Positions 26,256 through 36,699 are shown, counted from the stretch's first letter. The stretch is DNA of 64,000 nt from Alteraurantiacibacter aquimixticola (GCF_004965515.1 NZ_SSHH01000003.1:276232-340231), one strand, 5' to 3'. Program-made: numbers and translations. Notes: generated from the letters alone by a model not told the origin.

Positions 26256-27515
26256 CTAGGTCTCCGTCGGAGGCTGTTCGGGCGGCGGCGGAGCGTACCA
26301 TGCCTGCCAGGCGCGCGGCACCTTGTCGGGCGGAATGCCGGGGCGGCGCAGCAGCGCGATCAGCAGCGCCTCGCTGCGCGATGCGGGAGTATGGGGCAGG
26401 CCGTCCAGCAGCGCCGTGATCCGGTCGAGAAAGGCCTGCTTGGCCGGGTCCGCGCCGTGCGGCACGCCCGCTCCGCGTGCCCGGGCCGCCGCACAGTCGC
26501 GCAGGGCGAGCAGAGTGTGGCGGTCTTCGCCGTTCAGCCCGCCAAAGTCCGGTGGAGGCAGTGCGGCTGACTGCGCGGCATCGGCCAGCTCGCCATAGCG
26601 CCACCGCCCCACCGCCCAGGCGGCCACCATCCGCACGCGCCAATCGCTATCCACCAGGCCCGCGGCGACCAACGGGCGGGCAAGTGTGGGCTCGGGCGCT
26701 TCCGGTGTCGCCGCCATCGCGGCGACCAGGCTCCACCGGTCTTCGGCGTTGCGCGGCGAAACCGGTCCCTTGCGGGCAGTGGGGATAGTCAGCAGTTCGG
26801 CCAGCGCCGCTTCCCCCGTTGGCAGGATGCGCCCGCCCAGATGTTCGGCGATCGCGGCAGCGATCTGGCCGGCTGCCGCACCGCGAACCTCGATCCACGG
26901 TGGCTCTGCTGGCGGGGCGTGCCAGTCGACTTCAAGGCCCAGGTCGGGCTGGCGGGTCCAGCTGGCGAAGGCTGGCGGATCCGCGCCCTGCGGCACTGCA
27001 TCGGGGTCGCGGCGCAATTGCCATTGCTCCAGCACCGCTTCCAGGCCGCGCCACCCGACCCCGGCGATCCGGACCTCGGTTGCGCCATCGCCATATTCCA
27101 GTTTCGCCAGGGCGAAGCCGGGTTCGGCCAGCACCGCTACGGGGACGAGCGGGCGCAGGACAAAGGCAAACGTTTCGAGCAATTCGGCAAGCGTCGGCAC
27201 ACGATCATGCCCGCTGTCCCGGTAATGCATGGCGATGGTTTCGAGCGCTGAGTGACACTCGTCGATCATCCATTCCGGCGCAGGCTGAGCGGATACAGGA
27301 TCTGCGCGACTGTCCGCAATTGCCACCAGACTGCCAAGGCGCGGCAGCGGGTCGCTGACGAACTCGCCAGGGTTTCGGCGTAGTGCTGCATCGATTGCGC
27401 CCAACAATTCCGAGAGTATTGTCGGCTGCCGTTGAAGAATCCGGTCGAGGCAATCGCCTACGGCATCGGCGGGATCGTCTCCCAGCGCCAGCCCGTTTTT
27501 CCGCCACCAGCCCAT
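26256..27515 (-). CDS. HEAT-like protein at the end of the eCIS operon (candidate immunity or accessory factor)
   Basis: I do not recognise this 419-residue protein with confidence. It has helix-rich Ala/Leu/Arg segments, one matching a HEAT-type repeat (LVDSDWRVRMVAAWAVGRW), no signal peptide and a Pro-rich C-terminus. The ATG at 27513-27515 lies 5 bp after the stop of the giant cargo gene with no clear ribosome-binding site, so it is probably translated by coupling. The position directly behind a HINT/nuclease protein is where immunity genes of polymorphic toxins usually lie. That is inference from position only; it could equally be an eCIS assembly factor. Confidence 0.6.
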   Translation of the reverse strand: MGWWRKNGLALGDDPADAVGDCLDRILQRQPTILSELLGAIDAALRRNPGEFVSDPLPRLGSLVAIADSRADPVSAQPAPEWMIDECHSALETIAMHYRDSGHDRVPTLAELLETFAFVLRPLVPVAVLAEPGFALAKLEYGDGATEVRIAGVGWRGLEAVLEQWQLRRDPDAVPQGADPPAFASWTRQPDLGLEVDWHAPPAEPPWIEVRGAAAGQIAAAIAEHLGGRILPTGEAALAELLTIPTARKGPVSPRNAEDRWSLVAAMAATPEAPEPTLARPLVAAGLVDSDWRVRMVAAWAVGRWRYGELADAAQSAALPPPDFGGLNGEDRHTLLALRDCAAARARGAGVPHGADPAKQAFLDRITALLDGLPHTPASRSEALLIALLRRPGIPPDKVPRAWQAWYAPPPPEQPPTET

Positions 27516-27520
27516 CGCGG

Positions 27521-30500
27521 CTACCGGCAGGGATCGTGCAGTGCAGCGTAGGCCGTGATGTTCTCGTCCTTGATGGCGTGCACGTCGTTGATCAGGCTTG
27601 ACTCCGGATGCTCTTTCGACAGCCCCCCGTGCTGACGGATGAAGTGCTCTTCCCAGATCGCCGTCTCGTATGGGCTCCACATCCCGCTTGCCACTTCCTT
27701 GATTTCGTGTGTCGCGTCAGTCCAGTTCACGTCTTCAAGCTGTTTCGACTCGGACCGCAGGTGTTCATCGAAGCGGTTGGCGACTGAGGGACGCACAGTC
27801 TTGCCGACATACAGGATTACGTTGGGATTGTCCTTGGCATAGACGATGTAGATCCGCGACATGCGCCTTGCGGTCACGGTCCAGCCCGAGCTGTCGCCCG
27901 GTCCGTTGTGAACCAGGACTCCGACCTTGCCGACATGAAAGACATGGTCGCGGCCAACGATCAGATTGCGGGTGCGAAATCTCGACTGGAATACTGTCAC
28001 AGCCTTGACCTGTGCTGTCCCGCGCATGGTCTGCAGCAGGAGACCGGGATAAAGCATGCGGGCGGGTCGCCAGGAAGGCTTTCGGTCCGCCGTCCGGAAC
28101 CGGTGGTTGCGGGTAGCAAGGATCTCTTCTCCACCTTCGACTTGAATCACCACCTGGTGGATCGCCACTCCTTCCAGAACTTCGTCGACCGGGCGGAACC
28201 GGCCATCGCGCGCCGCAACGCGCTCGCCACATTGCAGGGATTCAAGGGTTCGGAGACCGACGTCTGTCTGCACAAGGGTTTCGGCAGCAAGGCAGGGCAT
28301 CCGCACCGGATCGCCCAGGTTTGCCGGGTTGCTCGGGTCGAACACCCGGGACGAGCGCCATTGCGCCTCCAGCGCTGCCCTTCGTTCGGACGCCTCGTGC
28401 AAGCGACGCGCGAGTTCGGGCATCTGTTCCTGCCGCACCGTCTCCATACGAGCTGCCGCTTCGGCGGCCTTGAGCAAGGCACCTGCCGCGACGTCGCTCT
28501 GCCCGGGCGGCAGGCTGCGCATGCGTTCGCCGAAATGTTCCTCTATCAGTCGGATGGCGTCGGCACGGCGATCATTGGCTATAAGCTGGTCCGCCTGGCG
28601 CAAGACCTCTATGTCGCGAGGGAAGAGCCTGGTGGGCCCCGTGCGCGATACGTGAAAATCCACCAGGCGCTCGAGGTTTTCGTAGGGCGCGTCGAGCGCA
28701 TTGACCGCGCGCCGCAGCTCTGTTTCGACGTCGGTGGCCTTGCTCAACTGGTCGCGCACCTCACGAGCTGCCGCGATCGCTTCTGCGCGTTGCCGGGCAG
28801 CATTCGATTCCTCGGCTGCGCGCGCTGCCCGTTCTGCCGACGTTTCACTGCGCCGAGGTGCCTTTCGGCCGCCGGATTCGGCAGCGATGTAGCCTCGCTC
28901 GGCGGCATCGACACCCAGCGCCAAGCGCGCACGCTCGCGGGCCAACTGGCTCTGCAATGCGACGATTTCCTGTTCGACCAGCGCCCGGCGCCGAGGGTCC
29001 AGCCCGCTTTCCGAAAGGCGCAGCATCCGTTCTTCTATGATCCGCGGCAGTTTTGCGACTTCGAGCGATGCTTCCCACCTGCCGCGCTCGCGCGGGTTGA
29101 GGACGTCAATGCCAGCCGCCCGCGCCATATCACCCAGCAGCATCCGCGCCTGGCCCGCAACGCCCGCGTAGCGCCGCATCGCGTCGACCGTGGCGATGTG
29201 GTTCTGGATATCGGCCGCACGCGCGTTGGGCCCCACCTGCAGGGCCACGCCTATGATGTTGCCGTCGGCATCGCGGTGCGGCACTGCGCGAACTTCGTCC
29301 AGCCCGAACCCGGGATCGTTCACTACTTCGACCGGCACCCGATTGCGCAGGCGCGGCGGCAGCGAATCCGCCGGGTTGACGGTGCGCCCTGCCGTGCCCG
29401 GCGCGACCACCTCGCGAACCTGGCTTGCCAGCCCGCGCAGGGATGAAGGCGGAGCGCCTTCGCGCACGACAATCACCGCCTGTCCGTCGCGCACATAGAC
29501 CATTGCATCGCCGATGTTGCCGCCGTTGAGGGTACGGAACTGAGCGGCATCGACATGCAGGATCGGGACATCGGAGATCGCGCCACGCTCACGTGGCGGA
29601 ATGTCGGACAGGAGCGATCGTCGAGCTTCGCGGGTTGCTGCCAGCATGGCATCAGCACGGGCGCTTTCGGCGGTCTGTCGGGCTTCGATCTCTGCGGTGA
29701 ATTCGGCACGCGAGCCGCCCGGGTTCTCATCCTGCCACATGCGAAATTCGCGCGCGCGTGCTTCCACTGGAGTCAGGTGAGGCGGCACCGCAAAGCGACT
29801 GACCCCGGCGTGGACCACTGCACCGGCCCCGCCCATGATCACCCCGTTCTTCAGGTTCTCGAGGCTCCCCTCCCACACCCCACGAGCCATGTTGGCGGCG
29901 AAGTTGCCATGGCGCCAGTTCTGCTCGTTGAGCAGGTTCGCGGTAACCACTGTCGGGATCGCGCGGCCCACGTCGCGCAGCTGTTCAACGGCAAAGTTGC
30001 GTCCAAATTCCGCCGCCCTGCCGGCAAACCGGCGTGCCGCCGAGCCCCGCAAGCCTGCTGCCACCGCCTGTTCGGCCGCACTGGTGGTGGCTTGACGGGC
30101 AGCTGTGCGCAGTCCGTTGCGCAGACCCATACGGGCTACTTCCTTCATCTGGAGACCCGCGCTTCGCATCATGGTCGAAGCGTTGGTGGTGAACCTGCCA
30201 ATACCTCCCTTGAAGAGACCCAGCGTCGCCATGGTGACGGCCAGATCGACCACCCCAACGGCAATGTCGGTTCCGATCTCCTCGGCTCCATATGCGCTGC
30301 CCTTGATCGCTGCTTTGGCTGCCATGCCGGAAATCGTGCCCAGCACAGATCCCAGGATGGCGATAACTGCGGGCAGAGCCGTTCCACCGGAGACGACTGA
30401 GACGATGGCCCCGGCCACGATCGCGATCGCACCAACCACGTACTGCAGGATCGTGGTAATCGTATCGGCAAAGCTATCGACCCGGGTGCGCTGAGCCTCG

Positions 30501-33500
30501 ATCGCGAAGCGGGCATTGTCGACCCGCTGGTTGAACACATCGACCAGCCCCTCGCGTTGGCGCGGTGGAAGGTTGGGGTCGCGCATGCGGGCGTGCAGCG
30601 CCTCGAGCCGTTCCAGCGACCGGTGCGATTCCGCGGATTCGGCGCGCGAAGCGGATGCGCCCCAAGCGCCGACCCCTGCTTCGTCGCGCCGCAAGCGCCG
30701 GCGTAACTCGTCGACGCGTTCGGCAACGGTTGCCGGGGCGCCGCGATCGTAGAGATCGACGAGGTCGTCTTCCTCCCGCCCGCTGGTGTCTCCCTGGATC
30801 GCTTCGCGCAGGGTTTCCCCTGGATGGTCCCTTTGCCAGCGCCGGTTGAGCTCACGCATGTCTTCGCGGGTGAGGCCTTCCATACCGCCGCGCAGTTCAC
30901 CCATGTCCGTACCGACGCCTTCGATGCCGAAACGCACGCGGGCGTAGGCCCAGTCCAACCGTCGCTCGCGCCGGGCCGCCGGATCGTTGGCATCGCGGCG
31001 CATGATGGCCAGGCGCCCGCGCGCGTCGCTCAGCGCCCCGCCCCGCCCGAACGTATTGTCCGACATGGTGCTCGACAGCATGGTATCGAGCGTGATGCCG
31101 TAGCGGTCCTGCAAACGGCTATCGAGCCGAGCCACCGAAGCGCGCGAACGATCAAAGGCATCGTCGGCCAGCGTGGCATCCATCTCGCGCTGCAGCTCCA
31201 TCCGGCGATTTTCAACCGTCTCTTCGGAGATATGGCGCCGCGCCCGCTCGGCCGGACCGCCGAATTCGCGCATCAGGCAGGCGTCTACGCCGGCTCGCAG
31301 TTCCGGACCGCGGTCGAGCTGAGCGCGGTCGAGTGCGCGGGTGTATTGCGCCCGGACAACCCCGCCCATGACCTCGTCGTCGGCATAGACCCCGCGTCGC
31401 TCGGCCTCCATCCGCCCGGCATCGATCCCTTCGGGATCGTTGTTGGCAAAGGCGTTGAGCATGTCGCGGTTGCCGCGATCGAAGGCGAAGGTGTAGCCAA
31501 CTGCATTTTCCAGCGTGCTGCCGGATCCCCAATTGTAGTTGGGGACGTTCGCAAAATGTCGACCGAAGCTCGCGTCCATGGCAGCATTGCGGGCAGCGAC
31601 CGCCGCATCGAATTCGGCGGCGGTCCAGTTGTTGGCGCGGGCCTCGGCAATGGCTTCTGTGCGGATTCGCTCGTAGACTGCGGCCGCAGCCCCGGCATCC
31701 CGCCCCCAGCCGCCGCGCAGCGCATAGTCCATTTCATAGGCATTGGCGTCGTCCATGCGCCCTTCGGCGAGTGCGCGCGCCTGTCCCAATTCCGAGCCGG
31801 AAAGGTCGCCGCTGAGCACGCTGTCGAGCGTTTCACCATAGCGCTCGAGGTAGATGGCATTGGCGCGCGCGCGTGCCGCGGCGCGCTGATCTTCTGGCAG
31901 GTTGTTGAGCGCCCGCAGCGCGTCCATGATCTGCGCTTCGTTGGTGCCCGGTCCCCACACTGCATCGTGGATGGCTTCAGCCGCGGCTGCCCCCGCGTCG
32001 CCGCGCATAAGATCTTGCGCGCGACGCCATTCGTCGCCCGACAATTCGCTATCGAGATGGCGATAGAGCGCATTGTTGCCATGACGGTCGTTGTAGCACT
32101 TGGTTACCGCCGCAAGTTCGATCGGTCGCAGTCCTTCCAACTGGCGGTAGATCGTCGCTTCGTCGGTTCCGATCTTGTCTTCGCCGGCGGCGTAGATCGC
32201 GTTGGCCCGCTCGCTGGCACTGAAACCCGAATTCTTGGCCTTTGCCGCGAACTCCACGGCTTCCCATGCGGAATTCGGCAGAGCGTCCAGTTCGCTCTGG
32301 ACAGTCGTCTCGATGAGCGGTTTTTCGAGTTCGATCTGACGGAAAATGATCGAGTCGGCGATCCCGCCAAGCGCCTCTCCGCCGCGCGATCCACTTGCTA
32401 TCCCGGCTATGAAATCGCGTTTCTGACCTTCGCTCATCCGCGCGTATCCAGCCGCCTGATCGGCGTCGGCATTGATTTGCGCTTCGACCTGGTCGCGAAT
32501 CCGGCGCAATTCCGCCTGGAGCTCGAGCCGGGCGAGACGGGCCTCTGTATCGGCCCAGGTCGTCGCGGTTTCGTGGGCATTGTCGGCCCACCGATTGAGG
32601 TCCGTAACTGTATCGGTCCACCACTGCTCGCTTGCACCCTCCTGCGTTGCGCCCCAATCGCGCAGGGCGCGAAAGGCGGTGGCCCCTTCGGTCTCGACAT
32701 CGCGGATATTGGCCGCAATTGTTGCGGTCACATCGGCTTTCATCTGGCGAACCTGAGCAGTCGCGGCGCGCACCCGGCCCTCCTTCCATTCGCGCGCCCG
32801 GTTAATCGCGTCGCTCAGGCGGCGCCTTGCCGCGAGCAGCTGTGTGACGTCCGTGGGTGGGGTCTGGCCCGGCGCCAGGTTGTTTTCCCGCTGCGCTACG
32901 ATCTCATCGGCCGTCGCTGCCAGTTCATAGGCAGAGGTCAGCCGGGCTAGCGCTGTATCGAGTTCGCGCCGGCGCTCGCGTTCCTGAAACTGGAAGCCGG
33001 CGATGGCTTCGGAAACCTTGGCCTGGATCCGTTGTACGGCCGCCTCGGCAATCTGGCGAAAGCCCGGGCGCGGCGGTCTCCCGGCAGCCCCCGCCCGCCG
33101 CCTTGCATCCGCCCCGGCTGTTCGGGCGGTCGCGGCATCGCCGAGCCGTGTGGTGGCGGTGCTGGCCGCAGCGGACGTGCTATCGGCGGCGCTCGCTGCA
33201 GCGTCGCGGGTGCGCCCTGCGGCGATATCCGCCAGTTCGGTTCGACGCGCGGACACGGCATTGTCGAGCATCGCACCGGCGGAACCCATGATCCGGGCAG
33301 TCGCTCTCACACGGTCGCCCAGGCGGGTTTGCAGGCCGTCGCGCAGGCTTGAGCCGAGGCCGTCCAGCGTCGGCTGATTGGTATTGTTCAAGGTGTCGTT
33401 GGGGTATTCGCGCATGTCTTTCTTGACGTCGCGCAACACCCGCGTGGCGGTCTCGGCCGGATCGGCGATAACCCGTGCCAGGACCGAAGTAAGCAGTTGT

Positions 33501-34663
33501 TGCTCCGCAACGGTCAGATCGGCAGGAGGCAGCGGCCGGGTGGTGACGGTAATCGGCGGCGGGACGAGCGGTGCCGGCGGGGTGCCATCGGTAGTGGCAG
33601 CGGGCGGGGCAAGAAGTTGCTCGCGAAGCCTGGTCAGGCGGGTCCTTTCTGCACCCGGGTCGTTGGGATCGCCTGGTATCGGTGGATCCCCGACCCTAGA
33701 CAACCCAGCTTCATCCATTCCCGCATCGCCGCGCAGGATCAGTCGGCGTTCGGCGGGGGTGATGGGACGGTCGGGAATGACGGGCATGTGCCCGCGAGGA
33801 CTGGCTTCGACCGGTGGCAAGGCCTGATCCGGCAGCAAGCGCCCAGCAACTTCATGGATGCGCTCGGTCGCCGGGCGGATCGGGTCCTCGATATCGGCAA
33901 AGCTTGGTTCGACCGTGGGTACCGGTGGGGGACCGGGAATGCGCCTTGCGGCGCTGCGGCGAGCTGGCGCCGCCATCGCGCGACCGCCGGGTGCTGCAGG
34001 TGCGCGGCCGGGAGCCGTACTCGCACCGCCGCCACCGCCGCCTCGCGATCCGCGCGGGCTTGCACCGGGAGGAGAGGCGATGCTGTTGGCGGTTGCGGCT
34101 GCACTGGCAGAAACGGATTCCGCCGTGGCCTCTCCCGGCAGGCTCACAGGCCCTGTCGGGAGAGGATTGCCAGTTGGGCTGGCCGGACCAGATGCGCTGG
34201 AAGGAGCAGAACCACCCGGCCCATGAGCCGGAACGGCAGGTGTCGCGGCGGCGCGGGCGGAACTTTCGCCTTCTGTCGTTGCGGTGGAGCTGGCCGGATC
34301 GGCAGCGCTCGGACGATCGGGATCCGGAGGCTCCCTATTGTCTGGGCTGGCGTCAGAGCCTTCTTGAGGAAAGGGCGGGGCAGATCCCTCGACCGGCCTC
34401 TCGTCGATGGCTTCTGAACTGCCCAGCAAATCCGCTGTCACCCGATTGCCCGCAGTGCTCTGCAGTTCCCGGGCAAGGGCGGTGATCGGGGCTGTCGATC
34501 CGGCCAGTTCGCGCAAACGACCCGGTCGCCTCGGGTCGGTGAGTATTCGCATGAGGGCGCCAGATGTCAGCCTGCCATGCGATGGACCTCTGACCGGGTC
34601 GGGCGCGAACGCCGAGCCATCTTCGCCGGGCGCTTCACGAACGCGTGGCGGGCGGCTCGCCAT
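27521..34663 (-). CDS. Giant modular eCIS cargo/toxin candidate: annexin-like repeats, HINT and GIY-YIG nuclease domains
   Basis: This 2380-residue protein lies after the eCIS ATPase gene (5-bp gap). In order it shows: an N-terminal motif LQSTAGNRVTADLL (67-80), like the LQRxAGNRAVxRLL motif common in eCIS cargo proteins; a Pro/Ala/Ser-rich region to about 400; long Ala/Arg/Glu helices (about 430-800); annexin-type repeats (KIGTDEATIYRQLEGL near 830, GPGTNEAQIMDALRAL near 900, GVGTDMGELRGGMEGL near 1245); a hydrophobic segment (about 1398-1448); a HINT domain starting at Cys2124 (PCLAAETLVQT) with a later ATRNHRF block; and a C-terminal GIY-YIG-like nuclease (RIY at 2270-2272, YVGKT at 2285-2289, WEEHFIRQHGG). 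HINT domains autocleave to release toxins. A nuclease effector is the best reading. Confidence 0.85.
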   Translation of the reverse strand: MASRPPRVREAPGEDGSAFAPDPVRGPSHGRLTSGALMRILTDPRRPGRLRELAGSTAPITALARELQSTAGNRVTADLLGSSEAIDERPVEGSAPPFPQEGSDASPDNREPPDPDRPSAADPASSTATTEGESSARAAATPAVPAHGPGGSAPSSASGPASPTGNPLPTGPVSLPGEATAESVSASAAATANSIASPPGASPRGSRGGGGGGASTAPGRAPAAPGGRAMAAPARRSAARRIPGPPPVPTVEPSFADIEDPIRPATERIHEVAGRLLPDQALPPVEASPRGHMPVIPDRPITPAERRLILRGDAGMDEAGLSRVGDPPIPGDPNDPGAERTRLTRLREQLLAPPAATTDGTPPAPLVPPPITVTTRPLPPADLTVAEQQLLTSVLARVIADPAETATRVLRDVKKDMREYPNDTLNNTNQPTLDGLGSSLRDGLQTRLGDRVRATARIMGSAGAMLDNAVSARRTELADIAAGRTRDAAASAADSTSAAASTATTRLGDAATARTAGADARRRAGAAGRPPRPGFRQIAEAAVQRIQAKVSEAIAGFQFQERERRRELDTALARLTSAYELAATADEIVAQRENNLAPGQTPPTDVTQLLAARRRLSDAINRAREWKEGRVRAATAQVRQMKADVTATIAANIRDVETEGATAFRALRDWGATQEGASEQWWTDTVTDLNRWADNAHETATTWADTEARLARLELQAELRRIRDQVEAQINADADQAAGYARMSEGQKRDFIAGIASGSRGGEALGGIADSIIFRQIELEKPLIETTVQSELDALPNSAWEAVEFAAKAKNSGFSASERANAIYAAGEDKIGTDEATIYRQLEGLRPIELAAVTKCYNDRHGNNALYRHLDSELSGDEWRRAQDLMRGDAGAAAAEAIHDAVWGPGTNEAQIMDALRALNNLPEDQRAAARARANAIYLERYGETLDSVLSGDLSGSELGQARALAEGRMDDANAYEMDYALRGGWGRDAGAAAAVYERIRTEAIAEARANNWTAAEFDAAVAARNAAMDASFGRHFANVPNYNWGSGSTLENAVGYTFAFDRGNRDMLNAFANNDPEGIDAGRMEAERRGVYADDEVMGGVVRAQYTRALDRAQLDRGPELRAGVDACLMREFGGPAERARRHISEETVENRRMELQREMDATLADDAFDRSRASVARLDSRLQDRYGITLDTMLSSTMSDNTFGRGGALSDARGRLAIMRRDANDPAARRERRLDWAYARVRFGIEGVGTDMGELRGGMEGLTREDMRELNRRWQRDHPGETLREAIQGDTSGREEDDLVDLYDRGAPATVAERVDELRRRLRRDEAGVGAWGASASRAESAESHRSLERLEALHARMRDPNLPPRQREGLVDVFNQRVDNARFAIEAQRTRVDSFADTITTILQYVVGAIAIVAGAIVSVVSGGTALPAVIAILGSVLGTISGMAAKAAIKGSAYGAEEIGTDIAVGVVDLAVTMATLGLFKGGIGRFTTNASTMMRSAGLQMKEVARMGLRNGLRTAARQATTSAAEQAVAAGLRGSAARRFAGRAAEFGRNFAVEQLRDVGRAIPTVVTANLLNEQNWRHGNFAANMARGVWEGSLENLKNGVIMGGAGAVVHAGVSRFAVPPHLTPVEARAREFRMWQDENPGGSRAEFTAEIEARQTAESARADAMLAATREARRSLLSDIPPRERGAISDVPILHVDAAQFRTLNGGNIGDAMVYVRDGQAVIVVREGAPPSSLRGLASQVREVVAPGTAGRTVNPADSLPPRLRNRVPVEVVNDPGFGLDEVRAVPHRDADGNIIGVALQVGPNARAADIQNHIATVDAMRRYAGVAGQARMLLGDMARAAGIDVLNPRERGRWEASLEVAKLPRIIEERMLRLSESGLDPRRRALVEQEIVALQSQLARERARLALGVDAAERGYIAAESGGRKAPRRSETSAERAARAAEESNAARQRAEAIAAAREVRDQLSKATDVETELRRAVNALDAPYENLERLVDFHVSRTGPTRLFPRDIEVLRQADQLIANDRRADAIRLIEEHFGERMRSLPPGQSDVAAGALLKAAEAAARMETVRQEQMPELARRLHEASERRAALEAQWRSSRVFDPSNPANLGDPVRMPCLAAETLVQTDVGLRTLESLQCGERVAARDGRFRPVDEVLEGVAIHQVVIQVEGGEEILATRNHRFRTADRKPSWRPARMLYPGLLLQTMRGTAQVKAVTVFQSRFRTRNLIVGRDHVFHVGKVGVLVHNGPGDSSGWTVTARRMSRIYIVYAKDNPNVILYVGKTVRPSVANRFDEHLRSESKQLEDVNWTDATHEIKEVASGMWSPYETAIWEEHFIRQHGGLSKEHPESSLINDVHAIKDENITAYAALHDPCR

Positions 34664-34668
34664 GGCAA

Positions 34669-36699
34669 TTACCGCGCCGTTGCCAGCGAACCGAAATCAG
34701 CCGGTATCGGGTTCCTGCCCGTCTTCTCCAGTTCGCGCTCGATTGCGCGCAAGAGGTGGGGCATGCCGATTGACGTGCCTTGGCTCGCAGCGAGGTAGGC
34801 GGCCGAAAGCGCAGCATTTCGGATAGCGCCGCCAGACAGTTCGAACACGGCCGCTATTTCCGCGAGATCGAGGTCAGGACACCGCTGCGCCTGTGGCGGG
34901 AAGACCTGCTCCCAAAGCGCAAGCCGCGTGGATGAACTTGGAAGTGGGAAATGGATTGTGCAGGTCAGGCGCCGGGCAAATGCGTCGTCCATGTTGCACG
35001 GCATATTGCTGGAAAGGATGACAAGACCTTCGTGGGTTTCGACCCTTTGCAGCAGATAGGCGGTGCTCAGATTGGCATATCTGTCATGCGAATCCTGCAC
35101 TTCGGTACGCGCACCAAACAAGACGTCTGCTTCATCGAACAGCAAGGCAACACCCGCATCCGCAGCAGCAGAAAAGAGCCTGTCGATGTGCTTTTCGGTT
35201 TCGCCGATATACTTGTCGAACACGCTGGCAAGGTTGGCGCGGTAAAGCGCGACACCTGCCTCGTTCGCCACGATTCCAGCGGCCATGGTCTTGCCCGTTC
35301 CCGATGGACCGGAAAAGAGTGCCAGGCATTGACGTGCCTGCGGGTTTCCCGCCCCGAACCCCCACTCGCCGACAACTTTGGGCCAGTGCTTGACGGTTGC
35401 CGTCAGTTCATCAAGCTCGCGGGCCACGCGCGGCGGTACGAGCAGGTCGTCACGCAGCCATGCGCGCTTGACCAGCTCTAGAATCGCTGGAAGCTGGCGC
35501 GTCGCAGTGGCCATGCTGGCGGCTTCCCAGTTCTCAGGTGGTAGCTGGCGCACCGCGGCAATCGCCGCCGGGCCAAGCCGGGTCGACCAGGCCAAACGCG
35601 CTGGGTCGGCCCCGCTGCGGGTTCCTAAGGCGCGTTGCCACAGCCCCCGGCGATCGGGAGCTTCCCATTCTGGCAGGGCGCAGCGCTGCACATCGGCTGC
35701 GGCGGTTCGCCGCAAATCGAGCAGATTGGGAGGAACGGCAAAGATCGCTTCGATGCCCAAGTCGCTTAATCGCTCGATCAGACCCTCGGCATGTCCACTC
35801 TCGCTGCTTTCGATCTCGACCAGGAGTGCGCAGCTCTCTAGACGAGCCTCGCGAGCAAGCGCGGTCCCGAGTTCATGCATGTCTTTGGAGAAAGATTGCG
35901 CCCGTTCGAAATCTACTGCGATGAGCCCAAGCCCCCCGGTCTTGGCGCGGCGTGCCGCGTAGGCTCTCTGGCCGATGTCGCCGCGTCCTTCGATAACCAG
36001 AATGCGGCTCTGTGGCAGATGCAACGGCATGAGGTCTGCTGCCCAATCCTCGATTGAATGATCGAGCGTTGAACATGCCGCCCGGAGGGCTGGCTCAATG
36101 CCGCCGGCCTGACCAGCTATCGCGAAGACGATCCGGTCGCCAGCGCACAGAATCCGGTCAGTCAGTGGCACTGCATTTTGGCCGTCAGCTACGCGGAGCA
36201 AGCCATTGTCGATCAAGAGGCCTTCCGGGCTGAACAGGCCAAGTGCCGCGTTCCTGTCATCGGGCGCCAGCAGATCCAGCAACAGCCCGATCGTGGGAAG
36301 AGTGCGCGAAACATCATTGTGCGCAAAGCCAATCGCGTTCTGGAAGCGGCGATCGAGCGCAGCGGCGACCACAATCATAAGTGCATCGCGCGATATCACA
36401 TCCAGACCAAAGTCCTGCGCCACGCGATAAAGCGGGGGCGGCTGGCCGGCCTGCACCCGCAAGTCGATTATCCCGCGAAGCGGATCATGTGCTTCCGGCT
36501 GCCTCGGCAAGCCACTCAGGCCGGCCAGGACTTCGTGCTCCGACAGGAAAAGGCCGCGCATCGGATCGTCTGTAAAGCGGCCGTCGTCCCGCATTCGCAG
36601 GATGTGATCGGCGAGCCGCGCTTCAAGCCAGTGAAACTCGGCCTGCAAATGCTCCGCTGGATCGGCAAAACCGATGCGAGGGATCGTATCGAGGCGCAT
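34669..36699 (-). CDS. eCIS AAA+ ATPase (Afp15-like)
   Basis: This 676-residue protein has an N-terminal region of about 400 residues and a C-terminal AAA+ domain: Walker A GPSGTGKT (about 463-470), Walker B VALLFDEADVLFG, sensor 1 LVILSSNM, arginine-finger region FARRLTCTIHFPLP and sensor 2 GGAIRNAALSAAYLA. Contractile injection clusters nearly always carry such an ATPase; it is needed for particle assembly or loading. The ATG at 36697-36699 overlaps the tape-measure stop as TGATG. The next gene is the giant cargo. Confidence 0.9.
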   Translation of the reverse strand: MRLDTIPRIGFADPAEHLQAEFHWLEARLADHILRMRDDGRFTDDPMRGLFLSEHEVLAGLSGLPRQPEAHDPLRGIIDLRVQAGQPPPLYRVAQDFGLDVISRDALMIVVAAALDRRFQNAIGFAHNDVSRTLPTIGLLLDLLAPDDRNAALGLFSPEGLLIDNGLLRVADGQNAVPLTDRILCAGDRIVFAIAGQAGGIEPALRAACSTLDHSIEDWAADLMPLHLPQSRILVIEGRGDIGQRAYAARRAKTGGLGLIAVDFERAQSFSKDMHELGTALAREARLESCALLVEIESSESGHAEGLIERLSDLGIEAIFAVPPNLLDLRRTAAADVQRCALPEWEAPDRRGLWQRALGTRSGADPARLAWSTRLGPAAIAAVRQLPPENWEAASMATATRQLPAILELVKRAWLRDDLLVPPRVARELDELTATVKHWPKVVGEWGFGAGNPQARQCLALFSGPSGTGKTMAAGIVANEAGVALYRANLASVFDKYIGETEKHIDRLFSAAADAGVALLFDEADVLFGARTEVQDSHDRYANLSTAYLLQRVETHEGLVILSSNMPCNMDDAFARRLTCTIHFPLPSSSTRLALWEQVFPPQAQRCPDLDLAEIAAVFELSGGAIRNAALSAAYLAASQGTSIGMPHLLRAIERELEKTGRNPIPADFGSLATAR

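Noticed and set aside
30824-32950. Plus-strand frame of 708 codons inside the giant cargo gene
   Set aside because: It is antisense to annexin-like repeats and coiled coil of the cargo protein, with no domain or ribosome-binding site of its own.
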